A stretch of DNA of 48,894 nt from Gorillibacterium massiliense (GTDB lineage Bacteria > Bacillota > Bacilli > Paenibacillales > NBRC-103111), in contig NZ_CBQR020000176.1 of NCBI RefSeq assembly GCF_000455485.1, positions 1 through 48,894 on the forward strand, read 5' to 3'. The first letter of the stretch is position 1; each line of letters starts with the position of its first letter. Position numbers and translations under genes: made by a program. Positions 14,537 to 22,767 of this stretch are shown piece by piece. The notes under the pieces are model-generated. The model was not told the DNA's origin. It saw only the letters and a program-made list of their open reading frames with translations, and did no database searches.

Positions 14537-16303
14537 ATGACGAAGTTTTTACGCGATGAATATCCCCGTCCGCAGTTTATCCGTGATCAGTGGCTGTCGC
14601 TGAATGGGGAGTGGGAGTTTGAATTCGACGATCAGAATGTGGGGGAACAGAAACGCTGGTATGCAGCAGATGCAGGTTATTCTTTCTCCCGAAAAATTCA
14701 GGTGCCCTTTTGCTTTCAAAGCAAACTAAGCGGAATCGGCGACCCTGCCTTTCATGATACCGTCTGGTACCGCAGGACGCTGACGATTCCCGACGGTTAT
14801 GCGGGTAAACGGCTGTTGCTGCACTTTGGTGCCGTTGACTATGAAGCCCGCGTTTGGGTGAATGGAAGTCTGGTAGCCGTACACGAGGGCGGACACACTC
14901 CCTTTACTGCGGATATTACCGATGCCATAAACGGAACGGACAATCTGCTTGTGGTAAAGGCGACGGATTACAGCAAGGATGTGAGCCTGCCGAGGGGCAA
15001 GCAGTATTGGGAAGAACATTCCACCGGCATTTTTTACACCCGCACGACGGGCATATGGCAGTCCGTCTGGCTGGAGCCGGTAGGTCCGCTTTCGATCCGC
15101 CGTCTGCGCATGACCCCCGACATCGATCATAATGAGATCGCGTTGGAAGCCTTTTTTGACGGAATGGACTGCTCGGAAAAAGATGTCCGTCTGCAAGTGA
15201 CAGTTTCCTTTGCGGGAAGCGTGGTGGCCGATGATGTTTTCTCGGTGCGGCATAGTGTAGAAAGCAGAAGAATCTGTCTGCATGATTTTAATGATCACAG
15301 CGCTGGGCGTTGGTGGTCGCCGGAGCGGCCTAATCTGTACGATCTGGAACTGAAGCTTTTGGTTGACGGTCAAGAAGCGGATCGGGCGACGAGTTATTTC
15401 GGCATGCGTAAAGTGTCCATCGAAGGCGGAGTTCTGATGCTGAACAATCGGCCTTATACCATGAGACTGGTTTTGGACCAAGGCTATTTTCCGGATGGTC
15501 TCCTTACAGCTCCGCAAGACGGAGACCTGCGCAAGGACGTGGAATTGACCAAAGCGATGGGCTTTAACGGTGCGCGCAAACACCAGAAGATTGAAGATCC
15601 CCGCTATCTTTATTGGGCTGATAAGCTGGGGCTGCTCGTTTGGAGCGAAATGGCGAATGCCTTCCAATTTACCGAATCGTATGTAGCGAGAATGACGAAA
15701 GAATGGTTGGAAGCGGTGGAATATAACTACAATCACCCTTGTATAGCCGTTTGGGTTCCGCTTAATGAAAGCTGGGGTGTCGTGGATATCGCCACCGACA
15801 AAGCCCAACAGCAGCATGCCCTCGCCATGTATCACATGACCAAGTCGCTGGATCAAACCCGCCCGGTCATTTCCAATGACGGTTGGGAGATGGTGAACAC
15901 CGACCTGATCGCTATCCATGATTACGAATGGCGGAGAGAGGTACTTGCGGAGCGCTATTCTTCTAGTGATCATGCCTTGTCTGCACGTCCGGGCAATCGC
16001 TTCATTCTTGTTCCCGGGTTCTCCTATCAGAATCAGCCGATTCTGGTGACGGAGTTTGGCGGCATTTCCTTTAAAAAGAGCGAGTGGGAAGGCTGGGGAT
16101 ACTCAGGAGCATCAACGGAAGAGGATTTCGTCAAACGGTTGAAGGATGTTGTGGAGCCGTTGGTGCAATCGCCGGTTGTGCAAGGCTTCTGTTATACGCA
16201 GTTGACGGACGTCGAACAGGAAATTAACGGTTTATTGACGTATGACCGCGTACCCAAAGCGCCGCTGGAAACCATCCGGGCTATTGTGGAGGGAAATAGG
16301 TAA
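14537..16303 (+). CDS. Glycoside hydrolase family 2 enzyme (beta-galactosidase/glucuronidase-like)
   Basis: 588 residues, no signal peptide, so cytoplasmic. The GH2 layout is intact: N-terminal jelly-roll sugar-binding domain (RPQFIRDQWLSLNGEWEFEF, VWYRRTLTIP, HFGAVDYEARVWVNG), an immunoglobulin-like middle domain near 185-290, and a TIM barrel from about 300. The acid/base is in WVPLNESWG (Glu411) and the nucleophile in ILVTEFGG (Glu506). It is shorter than LacZ and lacks the C-terminal beta-galactosidase domains. Family knowledge gives exo-acting retaining hydrolysis of beta-galactosides, glucuronides, mannosides or arabinofuranosides; the substrate is not clear here. GAGGAG precedes the ATG. 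It should act on sugars imported by the upstream ABC system. Confidence 0.92.
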   Translation: MTKFLRDEYPRPQFIRDQWLSLNGEWEFEFDDQNVGEQKRWYAADAGYSFSRKIQVPFCFQSKLSGIGDPAFHDTVWYRRTLTIPDGYAGKRLLLHFGAVDYEARVWVNGSLVAVHEGGHTPFTADITDAINGTDNLLVVKATDYSKDVSLPRGKQYWEEHSTGIFYTRTTGIWQSVWLEPVGPLSIRRLRMTPDIDHNEIALEAFFDGMDCSEKDVRLQVTVSFAGSVVADDVFSVRHSVESRRICLHDFNDHSAGRWWSPERPNLYDLELKLLVDGQEADRATSYFGMRKVSIEGGVLMLNNRPYTMRLVLDQGYFPDGLLTAPQDGDLRKDVELTKAMGFNGARKHQKIEDPRYLYWADKLGLLVWSEMANAFQFTESYVARMTKEWLEAVEYNYNHPCIAVWVPLNESWGVVDIATDKAQQQHALAMYHMTKSLDQTRPVISNDGWEMVNTDLIAIHDYEWRREVLAERYSSSDHALSARPGNRFILVPGFSYQNQPILVTEFGGISFKKSEWEGWGYSGASTEEDFVKRLKDVVEPLVQSPVVQGFCYTQLTDVEQEINGLLTYDRVPKAPLETIRAIVEGNR

Positions 16304-16315
16304 TCGCGTATATAA

Positions 16316-16404
16316 CATACATGCCGCTATCGCAGATCAGCGAATGTATGAAAACCGGCGAAGCCGCCTGAAGCTTAACCTATATGGAAGAAGGTTATTT
16401 CAGG
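16316..16404 (+). ncRNA. Structured RNA element, copy 2 (unassigned, putative attenuator leader)
   Basis: Same three-helix layout as 8796-8885: CATACAT/ATGTATG (16316-16322 with 16344-16350) capped by CGCT/AGCG; CGGC-GAA-GCCG (16356-16366); CCTGAA/TTCAGG (16367-16372 with 16399-16404). Compared with copy 1, the second pair of helix 1 pair series changes C-G to T-A style on both strands, while the segment from TGAAAA to CCTGAA differs at a single linker base. It starts 12 bp after the GH2 stop. The conserved CCGCCT (16364-16369) is complementary to AGGCGG (16441-16446), the base of the terminator arm that precedes the GH43 gene. Confidence 0.65.
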
Positions 16405-16438
16405 GCAGATCAATTGCTTTAAGAATCGCAAGGATAGA

Positions 16439-16480
16439 TAAGGCGGAAGAGTCGATCCCAGACTGTTCCGCTTTTATTTT
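16439..16480 (+). terminator. Terminator/attenuator immediately before the GH43 ribosome-binding site
   Basis: AAGGCGGAA pairs with TTCCGCTTT, and an inner AGTC pairs with GACT, followed by TTTTATTTT. The T-run ends at 16480 and the Shine-Dalgarno GGAGGAG starts at 16481, leaving no space for a promoter after the terminator. Transcripts for the GH43 gene must therefore cross it, which marks it as a conditional terminator. Confidence 0.82.
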
Positions 16481-16492
16481 GGAGGAGAGTAT

Positions 16493-19003
16493 ATGATGAA
16501 GATGAGGTGCCGAATAATGGGGAGAATCACCGTTTTCGTGCTCGTGGCCCTTGCCGGGCTTGCGGCATGTTCATCCCCGCCGCCGGAAAAAACGGTGCAG
16601 ACATGGACAAACCCCATATCGCTTCCCGATGAATGGGAAGATTACGGGCTTGGAGACCCTTATGTCTTTTTCTTCAATGGTTACTACTATTTATATGTTA
16701 GCACGAGAGACACGGATGCGGGGGTGAAGGTATGGAGCTCGCCGGATCTGGTGAATTGGACGTACCGCGGTTTGTGCACGGAGGAGCCACTTACCGCAGC
16801 TGCCTATGCTCCTGAAGTGCGGTATTGGAACGGGAAATTTTATATGTATACTTCACCTGCCGGACAAGGACATTATGTATTGGAAAGCGTTAGCCCCGTC
16901 GGGCCGTTCTCGATCGTCACCGACAATTTCGGCATGAGCATCGATGGAACGACTTTCGTGGATGACGACGGTCAATGGTACTTTTATTACGCTGGGCCGA
17001 TGGGGATCCAAGCAGCGAAGATGGATAGTCCGATATCCGTAGATCGAGACACGGTTACAACCGAAGCGTACATGGGCGGCTGGACGGAAGGGCCAACGGT
17101 ATTCAAACGCAACGGCCGTTACTATATGACGTATACGGGCAACCATGTTTTTAGCGAGGGGTATCGGATCGATGCTGCAACCAGTGAGTCACCTTTAGGC
17201 GGGTTTATAACATTCGCAGATAACCCTGTGCTGATCCGTACCGAAGGCAAAACAGTCGGACTGGGCCATAACTCGGTCGTGATCGGTCCGGACCTGGATT
17301 CTCAATTTATGATCTATCATAATTTGGAGGGGCCGGGCGTGGTTGGGCCTTTGCGGCATATGGACATGGATCGAATGGTTTGGAATGGCGAGCGTTTCAC
17401 CGTATGGGGTCCTACTTCAGAGCCGCAACCGGCTCCGGAGCTGCCTGCTTTTGCCGACCGCTTTGAACGGGATTCGATAGGTGACGCTTGGTGGGGAAAA
17501 GAGAAGAACGGCGCGTGGTCGATTCTTTCCGGCCAGGGATTGGCAGTTCGGCCCGATTTCGGGGTTGTCAGCAAACGGCTTACGAAAGCGAAGAGCGAAG
17601 CGAGTTTTACCGCCGCGTTTAACGTACGGCTAGCGGAGGGAACGATAGGTTTATCGGAGGGAAAAGCGGGAGCGGTCTTCAGCTATCAAGATGAGAGTAA
17701 TTACGCAACGGCTTGGCTGATGCCGGATTCCAACCGACTTGTGGTGGACATTTATGAAAAAGGGAAACGAACCATGGCCGGTCAGGCGGATTTGCCCCCG
17801 GGTTTTGATTTGACTCAGTGGCATCAACTGCGCATCGAAAAAGCAGCTGGCGACCTGCGGGTTTATGTGGACGAGATGCTCAAGGTCACGGCGAAAACCT
17901 CGCTGGCCGGCGGAAGGGTCGGGTATGCCGCTGAAAAATCCGACGCTGTATTCGGCTACATCGCATTTAGCAACAAGGTGAATGGCAGCAGTGCATACGC
18001 CGCTTATCAACCGCTTCCCGGTACGATTCAGGGTGCCGGCTTTGAAGAGGGGGCATTGAGAAATACGGATGCCGTCAAGAAGGAGAATGACGCCGCCGAT
18101 TCGCTTGAGAAAGCCCGCGTTGGTACTGCTCTGGATAGCAGCGGCAGGTTTTGGGTTGCGGATTTGCAAAAGAAAGAATGGCTGTCTTACCTGGTTCGGC
18201 CTGAATACAGCGGAACCTACAGCTTAAGCTTCCGGATCATCCCCGGAGATAAGGGTGTGAAGTTCCGCGTCACCCAGGATGGGAGCATAATGGCTTCCAT
18301 TCAAGCCTCTCCCGGCATGAAACCCGATACCTGGCAAACCGTCACGGTTTCCGGCCTATCATTAAACGCTGGATCTGAGCGGTGGAAGCTTGAGGTGGAA
18401 GAGGGCAGCATGAACTTGGATACGATTCAGGTATCGCCGTATACTGAGGTCACCGCAACAGAGGATACATTTGACGATGGAAATGACTTCGGCTGGACTC
18501 GGTATGAAGGCGTTTGGTCCGTTAAAGAGAAGCAATTGCGGGCCTCATCGGCAACACCGGCAAAATCGGTAATCGGCGAAACCGGGTGGACGGATTACAC
18601 GGTAAGTGCCGATATTATGCGCGTGGCTGGAGAGGGACAAGCGGGAGTTTTGCTGCGGGTAACGGATGCGGCGGACGGAACAAAAATCAATCAAAACCGA
18701 GCTGATTTTATGAAAGGATATGAGGCGTACGCAGATGCCGAGGGCATCCATTTGGCCAAGTTCAATTATGGTTCAGAGGTCGTGGCGTCTGTGCCATACC
18801 CCGTGGATTCAATGGCGAAGGAACAATGGCTTCGCCTTACGGTCAAAGCAAGGGGGACTCAGCTTGACGTTTACCTCAATGATTCGGCTGATTCAGTCAT
18901 CCATTATGTAGACGATAGCGGCTCGCCTTTTTTGCATGGCAAGGCTGGATTGAGAGCGGTGGATGGAGCGGCACGCTTCGATCATTTTGAAATCAGACCC
19001 TAA
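16493..19003 (+). CDS. Secreted GH43 glycoside hydrolase lipoprotein with CBM6-like and two LamG-like domains
   Basis: 836 residues. A lipoprotein signal ends in LAGLAAC (Cys26), so the enzyme is anchored outside the cell. Residues 40-315 are a five-bladed GH43 domain with the catalytic trio visible: Asp55 in GLGDPYVFF (base), Asp151 in MSIDGTTFVDDDG (pKa modulator), Glu199 in WTEGPTVFKRNG (acid). About 325-485 and 655-836 are concanavalin/LamG-like beta-sandwiches. Residues 495-645 resemble a CBM6 module (YSGTYSLSFR, PDTWQTVTVSG, MNLDTIQVSP). GH43 members are arabinofuranosidases, arabinanases, xylosidases or galactanases, so it probably trims arabinose/xylose-type side chains before uptake. 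Two adjacent ATGs (16493, 16496) share GGAGGAG. Expression appears gated by the preceding attenuator. Confidence 0.93.
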   Translation: MMKMRCRIMGRITVFVLVALAGLAACSSPPPEKTVQTWTNPISLPDEWEDYGLGDPYVFFFNGYYYLYVSTRDTDAGVKVWSSPDLVNWTYRGLCTEEPLTAAAYAPEVRYWNGKFYMYTSPAGQGHYVLESVSPVGPFSIVTDNFGMSIDGTTFVDDDGQWYFYYAGPMGIQAAKMDSPISVDRDTVTTEAYMGGWTEGPTVFKRNGRYYMTYTGNHVFSEGYRIDAATSESPLGGFITFADNPVLIRTEGKTVGLGHNSVVIGPDLDSQFMIYHNLEGPGVVGPLRHMDMDRMVWNGERFTVWGPTSEPQPAPELPAFADRFERDSIGDAWWGKEKNGAWSILSGQGLAVRPDFGVVSKRLTKAKSEASFTAAFNVRLAEGTIGLSEGKAGAVFSYQDESNYATAWLMPDSNRLVVDIYEKGKRTMAGQADLPPGFDLTQWHQLRIEKAAGDLRVYVDEMLKVTAKTSLAGGRVGYAAEKSDAVFGYIAFSNKVNGSSAYAAYQPLPGTIQGAGFEEGALRNTDAVKKENDAADSLEKARVGTALDSSGRFWVADLQKKEWLSYLVRPEYSGTYSLSFRIIPGDKGVKFRVTQDGSIMASIQASPGMKPDTWQTVTVSGLSLNAGSERWKLEVEEGSMNLDTIQVSPYTEVTATEDTFDDGNDFGWTRYEGVWSVKEKQLRASSATPAKSVIGETGWTDYTVSADIMRVAGEGQAGVLLRVTDAADGTKINQNRADFMKGYEAYADAEGIHLAKFNYGSEVVASVPYPVDSMAKEQWLRLTVKARGTQLDVYLNDSADSVIHYVDDSGSPFLHGKAGLRAVDGAARFDHFEIRP

Positions 19004-19068
19004 CGGTTAAGGCTGAAGGTGTATGATTGCTCGGGTTGTTTTCCTGCATGTTCGCTTCTTAAGATTTC

Positions 19069-19097
19069 TTGACAGGCGATTGCCTACACCCTACACT
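19069..19097 (+). promoter_or_regulatory. Sigma-A promoter of the DHA2 exporter gene
   Basis: TTGACA (19069-19074), 17 bp, TACACT (19092-19097), 62 bp before the chosen start. No obvious terminator separates it from the GH43 gene. Confidence 0.72.
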
Positions 19098-19158
19098 GAA
19101 TCTGTTGCTGCTATCTTTTACCTGTGAAGGAATTTGGTTTTATGAAGGGGATGATTTT

Positions 19159-20715
19159 ATGATGCAAAAAGGAAGCAACTTGAAGCTCGTCGTCACCGGC
19201 TTGCTGCTAGGGATTCTGATGTCAGCCATGGACAACACGATCGTGGCGACGTCGATGGGTACGATCGTCTCCGAACTCGGCAATTACGACAAATTCATTT
19301 GGGTTACGTCGGCTTATATGGTGGCTACGATGGCGGGAATGCCGATTTTCGGCAAGCTATCGGATATGTACGGACGCAAGAGATTTTTCGTTTTCGGATT
19401 GATTATGTTTTTGCTCGGCTCGGCTTTATGCGGATTATCCCAAACCATGGTGCAGCTCAGCATTTTCCGGGCGATCCAAGGGATCGGCGGCGGAGCGCTT
19501 ATGCCTATCGCCTTTACGATCATCTTTGATATTTTCCCGCCTCAGGCTCGGGGCAAGATGACGGGACTCTTCGGCGCGGTGTTCGGGGCATCCAGTGTGC
19601 TTGGTCCGCTTTTGGGCGCGTATATTACTGATAATATTAAGTGGAACTGGATTTTTTACGTCAACCTCCCTATCGGGATTGTCGCCCTGTTCTTGATTTT
19701 GCGTTTCTACAAGGAATCTCCCCAACACGTGCGGCAAAAAATCGATTGGTGGGGCGCGTCCACCCTTGTGATCTCTGTAGTAAGCCTCATGTTTGCTCTG
19801 GAACTGGGCGGGGAGAAGGGTTATCCGTGGGACGGCTGGAAAATCATCGGCTTGTTCGTTGTCTTTGCCGTGTTCTTCGTCGCATTCTTCTTGATCGAAC
19901 GGGTCGCGAAGGAGCCGATCATTTCATTCTGGCTGTTTAAAAAGAGATTGTTCGCCACTTCGCAAATTCTTGCTCTCCTGTATGGGGCGACGTTCATCAT
20001 TCTTACGGTGTTCATTCCGATTTTCGTCAGCGCGGTCTATGGCGGAACGGCGACCAACGCCGGTTTGATCCTGATGCCGATGATGATCGGTTCGGTCGTG
20101 GGCAGTTCCATCGGCGGTATCTTCCAAACGAGAACCACTTTTCGCAATCTGATGATCGTATCGGTCATAACCTTTTTCGTCGGTATGCTGATGCTCGGCC
20201 TGATGACGCCGGATACCCACCGTTGGATGCTGACTATCTTTATGACTTTGGCTGGTTTCGGCGTCGGGTTCTCCTTCTCCATGCTGCCGACGGCAAGCAT
20301 GCATAATCTCGATCCGCGATTCCGGGGAACGGCTACTTCCACCAACAGCTTTTTGCGTTCCTTCGGGATGACTTTGGGGATTACCATCTTTGGCACCATT
20401 CAAAGCAATTTGATGTCGACTAAAATGACAAATGCGTTTAAAGATATGGCCGGCGGAGGCCAATCTTCCGCCAACTTCAGCAGCGGCAATATACAGGAGC
20501 TGTTTAAGTCAGGGGCGCGTTCTCAAATTCCGGCGGACATCTTGCATCGGATCGTCGGCGCGATGTCGGATTCCATCACCGGCACCTTCCTGCTGGCGCT
20601 GATTCCCATCGGCGTCGCCGCAGTCGTCGTGCTGCTTATGGGGAACGCGCGGATTCAAGCTACCCCGAAAGAGGCGGAAACGTCAGTTGCACCGGAGCCG
20701 GCAAGCCAACATTAA
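19159..20715 (+). CDS. MFS drug:H+ antiporter, DHA2 (EmrB/QacA) family
   Basis: 518 residues from ATG 19159 (MMQKGSNLKLVVTGLLLGIL), with about 14 transmembrane helices. MFS signatures are clear: LMSAMDNTIVATSMGTIVSE (motif D1), GKLSDMYGRKRFF (motif A), and an antiporter motif C-like GAVFGASSVLGPLLGAYI. DHA2 pumps expel lipophilic drugs, dyes or metabolites in exchange for protons. The upstream in-frame extension would start inside the promoter, so it is excluded; AAGGGG lies 8 nt before 19159. The C-terminal tail is hydrophilic. The substrate is unknown, and no dedicated regulator is adjacent on this strand. Confidence 0.92.
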   Translation: MMQKGSNLKLVVTGLLLGILMSAMDNTIVATSMGTIVSELGNYDKFIWVTSAYMVATMAGMPIFGKLSDMYGRKRFFVFGLIMFLLGSALCGLSQTMVQLSIFRAIQGIGGGALMPIAFTIIFDIFPPQARGKMTGLFGAVFGASSVLGPLLGAYITDNIKWNWIFYVNLPIGIVALFLILRFYKESPQHVRQKIDWWGASTLVISVVSLMFALELGGEKGYPWDGWKIIGLFVVFAVFFVAFFLIERVAKEPIISFWLFKKRLFATSQILALLYGATFIILTVFIPIFVSAVYGGTATNAGLILMPMMIGSVVGSSIGGIFQTRTTFRNLMIVSVITFFVGMLMLGLMTPDTHRWMLTIFMTLAGFGVGFSFSMLPTASMHNLDPRFRGTATSTNSFLRSFGMTLGITIFGTIQSNLMSTKMTNAFKDMAGGGQSSANFSSGNIQELFKSGARSQIPADILHRIVGAMSDSITGTFLLALIPIGVAAVVVLLMGNARIQATPKEAETSVAPEPASQH

Positions 20716-20736
20716 GAAGCGAATAAAAACGAGAAC

Positions 20737-20764
20737 GGCCATGGGTCCCATGGCCTTTTTTTTT
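20737..20764 (+). terminator. Intrinsic terminator after the first DHA2 exporter
   Basis: GGCCATGGG-T-CCCATGGCC followed by nine T residues: a compact, strong terminator for the plus-strand gene, sitting between convergent genes. Confidence 0.93.
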
Positions 20765-20773
20765 GTATCTTTT

Positions 20774-21149
20774 TTATAGCGTACCCGGTTCGTCGTTTGC
20801 GTTCTCGTTTGTACGAACGACAAGGACGTCGCAATTGGAGTTGCGGACGATGTTGTCTGAAACCGAACCAAGCAAAATGTGCCCCGCCCGGTTTAGTCCG
20901 GTCGCTCCGCAAATCACTAAGTCGGTTTCGTCCAAAGCGCTGAACTTTTTTACGAGTTGATGCTTTGGATTGCCTTCAAGCAAAACCATCTCATAAGGCA
21001 CGTTATGGGCAGCTAACTCTTTCGCATATTTCGTCAAGAGTTGATCCGCATAATCTTCGATTCCGCTTCGAAATGGCGATCGCTTTTTTCAGAGCAAACT
21101 CCGCTTCCTTCGATCCGTCCACGGCTATAAAAATATGGTTATACTCCGT
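20774..21149 (-). pseudogene. Decayed universal stress protein (UspA family) gene
   Basis: The C-terminal two-thirds is an intact USP frame: EDYADQLLTKYAKELAAHNVPYE, then the nucleotide-binding GATGLNRAGHILLGSVSDNI and VLVVRT. The N-terminal strand (NHIFIAVDGSKEAEFALKKAIAISKR) is present further upstream but in another frame, and the roughly 30 residues normally joining the two are missing, so an internal deletion has shifted the frame. The expected start codon is also lost: AAGGGG is followed 9 nt later by ACG (21147-21149), where ATG would be expected. The start overlaps the end of the upstream MFS gene. A remnant starting at TTG 21037 (87 residues) could be made but lacks the ATP-binding N-terminus. 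Confidence 0.82.
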
Positions 21150-22614
21150 GATGATGAGCCCCTTTCTGGGATTTTTTTGTTTTCACGAATAAACCAAAGA
21201 TGAAACCGACTACGACGACGGCAATGGAGATCAAATAGGCGTCATTGGTTCCGGCGATCATGGCTTGGTGAGAAATGGTTTCTTTCAATTGCTGCGTTAG
21301 CGCCGTCCCGTTTTGCAAGGCCTCTTTCATCAAATCTTTTCCATGCGCTGTGGCACGGGTCGTGATCGTCGTAATAATCAAGCTTGAGCTGATGGCGCCG
21401 ACTACCTGCTGCAGCGTGTTGGTCATCGCCGTACCGTGGGCGAATTCTTTTTCGTCCAACGAGTTCATGGAATTGGTTTGCATCGGAATTTGCACGATTC
21501 CCACGCCTACCATACGAAGCGCATAAGCGAGGCAGATATAGAAGAAAGTCGTGGAAAGCGACATCTGACTCAGCATGACGGAAGCAATGAGAATGAGCGG
21601 GAAGCCGACCCAGACGAGAGGTTTTACCCCGAATTTATCATACAGCGTTCCGTTTACAGGCATTAATAAGCCCATTAATACCGAACCGGGCATCATCAGC
21701 AGGCCAGTCTTCAGCGCGCTTATGCCGCGGACGGACTGCAAGTAGATCGGCATGGGGATCATGACCGAATACATCGCGAAAAGGATGATGCAAAACGTGA
21801 TGATGGAAACCGTGAATTTTGGATTCAAGAAGATTTTGAAACTCAGCATGGGCTCCGCCAATTTGTTTTGGCGCAAGATAAGCGTCACAAGTCCGAGTAT
21901 GCCGACAATTAAGCTCACGATTACAACGGCGTCGTCCCACCCCCTCTTGCCGGCGCTGCTGAAGGCGTAAATGATTCCTCCGAAGGCGAGAGCGGATAAA
22001 AGAACGGACAGGATATCAATACGACCGGGTTGGGTTTCTTTATTGCTTTCCAGCTTGAAGTATGCGAACAGAAAGACGATTAGCGTGATGGGCCAGATCA
22101 GATGAAATAGCGCTCTCCAGCTTGCCACTTCTAAAACCAATCCGGCAATGGTCGGTCCGATGGCGGGAGCAAAGATCAAAATGAATCCGAACAGTCCCAT
22201 TGCTTTCCCGCGCTTATCCGGCGGAAACGTGCTGAACAGAATGTTCATCAAGAGCGGCATCACCAGCGATGCGCCAAGGGCTTGAATGACGCGGGCAATG
22301 ATGAGGATGGCGAAGTTCGGCGCCAACCCGCCGAGAAGCGTTCCGATGGTGAAAACCCCCATGCACAGCAAAAACAGCCGGCGGGTGGAATACTTGGAAA
22401 GCAAAAAGGCCGAGGTTGGCACCAAAATACCGGCTGTCAGCATATAGACGGTTGTCATCCATTGCGCTGTTGATGCGGATATGCCAAATTTGGACATGAT
22501 GATCGGGGTAACATTGCTCATAAGCGTACTGCACAAGACCGTAAAGAATGCGCCGACCATCAAAATAACAAGAAACCCGTAACTTTGCTTGGGTGGCGTT
22601 TTTGTAGATGACAT
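21139..22614 (-). CDS. MFS transporter, DHA2-like (EmrB/LmrB type)
   Basis: 491 residues from ATG 22614 (MSSTKTPPKQSYGFLVILMV), about 14 helices. Visible: VLCSTLMSNVTPIIMSKFGI in helix 1, LSKYSTRRLFLLCMG as a diverged motif A, GFILIFAPAIGPTIAGLVLE as motif C. It is a proton-driven multidrug-type exporter with unknown substrate. The chosen ATG has AGGAGG at 9-nt spacing; an in-frame TTG at 22623 directly abuts that site and is rejected. The gene follows tetR on the same strand, with its own promoter and a palindrome at the start point, so TetR control is likely. Confidence 0.92.
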   Translation of the reverse strand: MSSTKTPPKQSYGFLVILMVGAFFTVLCSTLMSNVTPIIMSKFGISASTAQWMTTVYMLTAGILVPTSAFLLSKYSTRRLFLLCMGVFTIGTLLGGLAPNFAILIIARVIQALGASLVMPLLMNILFSTFPPDKRGKAMGLFGFILIFAPAIGPTIAGLVLEVASWRALFHLIWPITLIVFLFAYFKLESNKETQPGRIDILSVLLSALAFGGIIYAFSSAGKRGWDDAVVIVSLIVGILGLVTLILRQNKLAEPMLSFKIFLNPKFTVSIITFCIILFAMYSVMIPMPIYLQSVRGISALKTGLLMMPGSVLMGLLMPVNGTLYDKFGVKPLVWVGFPLILIASVMLSQMSLSTTFFYICLAYALRMVGVGIVQIPMQTNSMNSLDEKEFAHGTAMTNTLQQVVGAISSSLIITTITTRATAHGKDLMKEALQNGTALTQQLKETISHQAMIAGTNDAYLISIAVVVVGFIFGLFVKTKKSQKGAHHHGV

Positions 22615-22657
22615 TTTCTTCAACCTCCTATGACGAAAAATGAAAAATGAACTAAGT

Positions 22658-22707
22658 GTATAAATTTATACCTTGAGTATATTACACGATATCAATCATT
22701 TCTTCAA
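22658..22707 (-). promoter_or_regulatory. Promoter and palindromic operator of the second exporter
   Basis: On the minus strand TTGAAG (plus 22702-22707), 17 bp, TAATAT (plus 22679-22684) is a plausible sigma-A promoter. Just downstream lies a perfect 14-bp palindrome, GTATAAATTTATAC (22658-22671). This is the expected place and size for a TetR-family repressor site. Confidence 0.65.
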
Positions 22708-22739
22708 CAAAAAACTCATCGCAAGATTTGCGATGAGTT
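22707..22739 (-). terminator. Intrinsic terminator after tetR
   Basis: AACTCATCGCAA/TTGCGATGAGTT hairpin (11-12 bp, 3-nt loop) followed on the minus strand by TTTTTGTTG. It ends the tetR transcript before the exporter promoter. Confidence 0.88.
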
Positions 22740-22767
22740 AGGGTCTCTTAAGCGAGCCAGGGGCACG

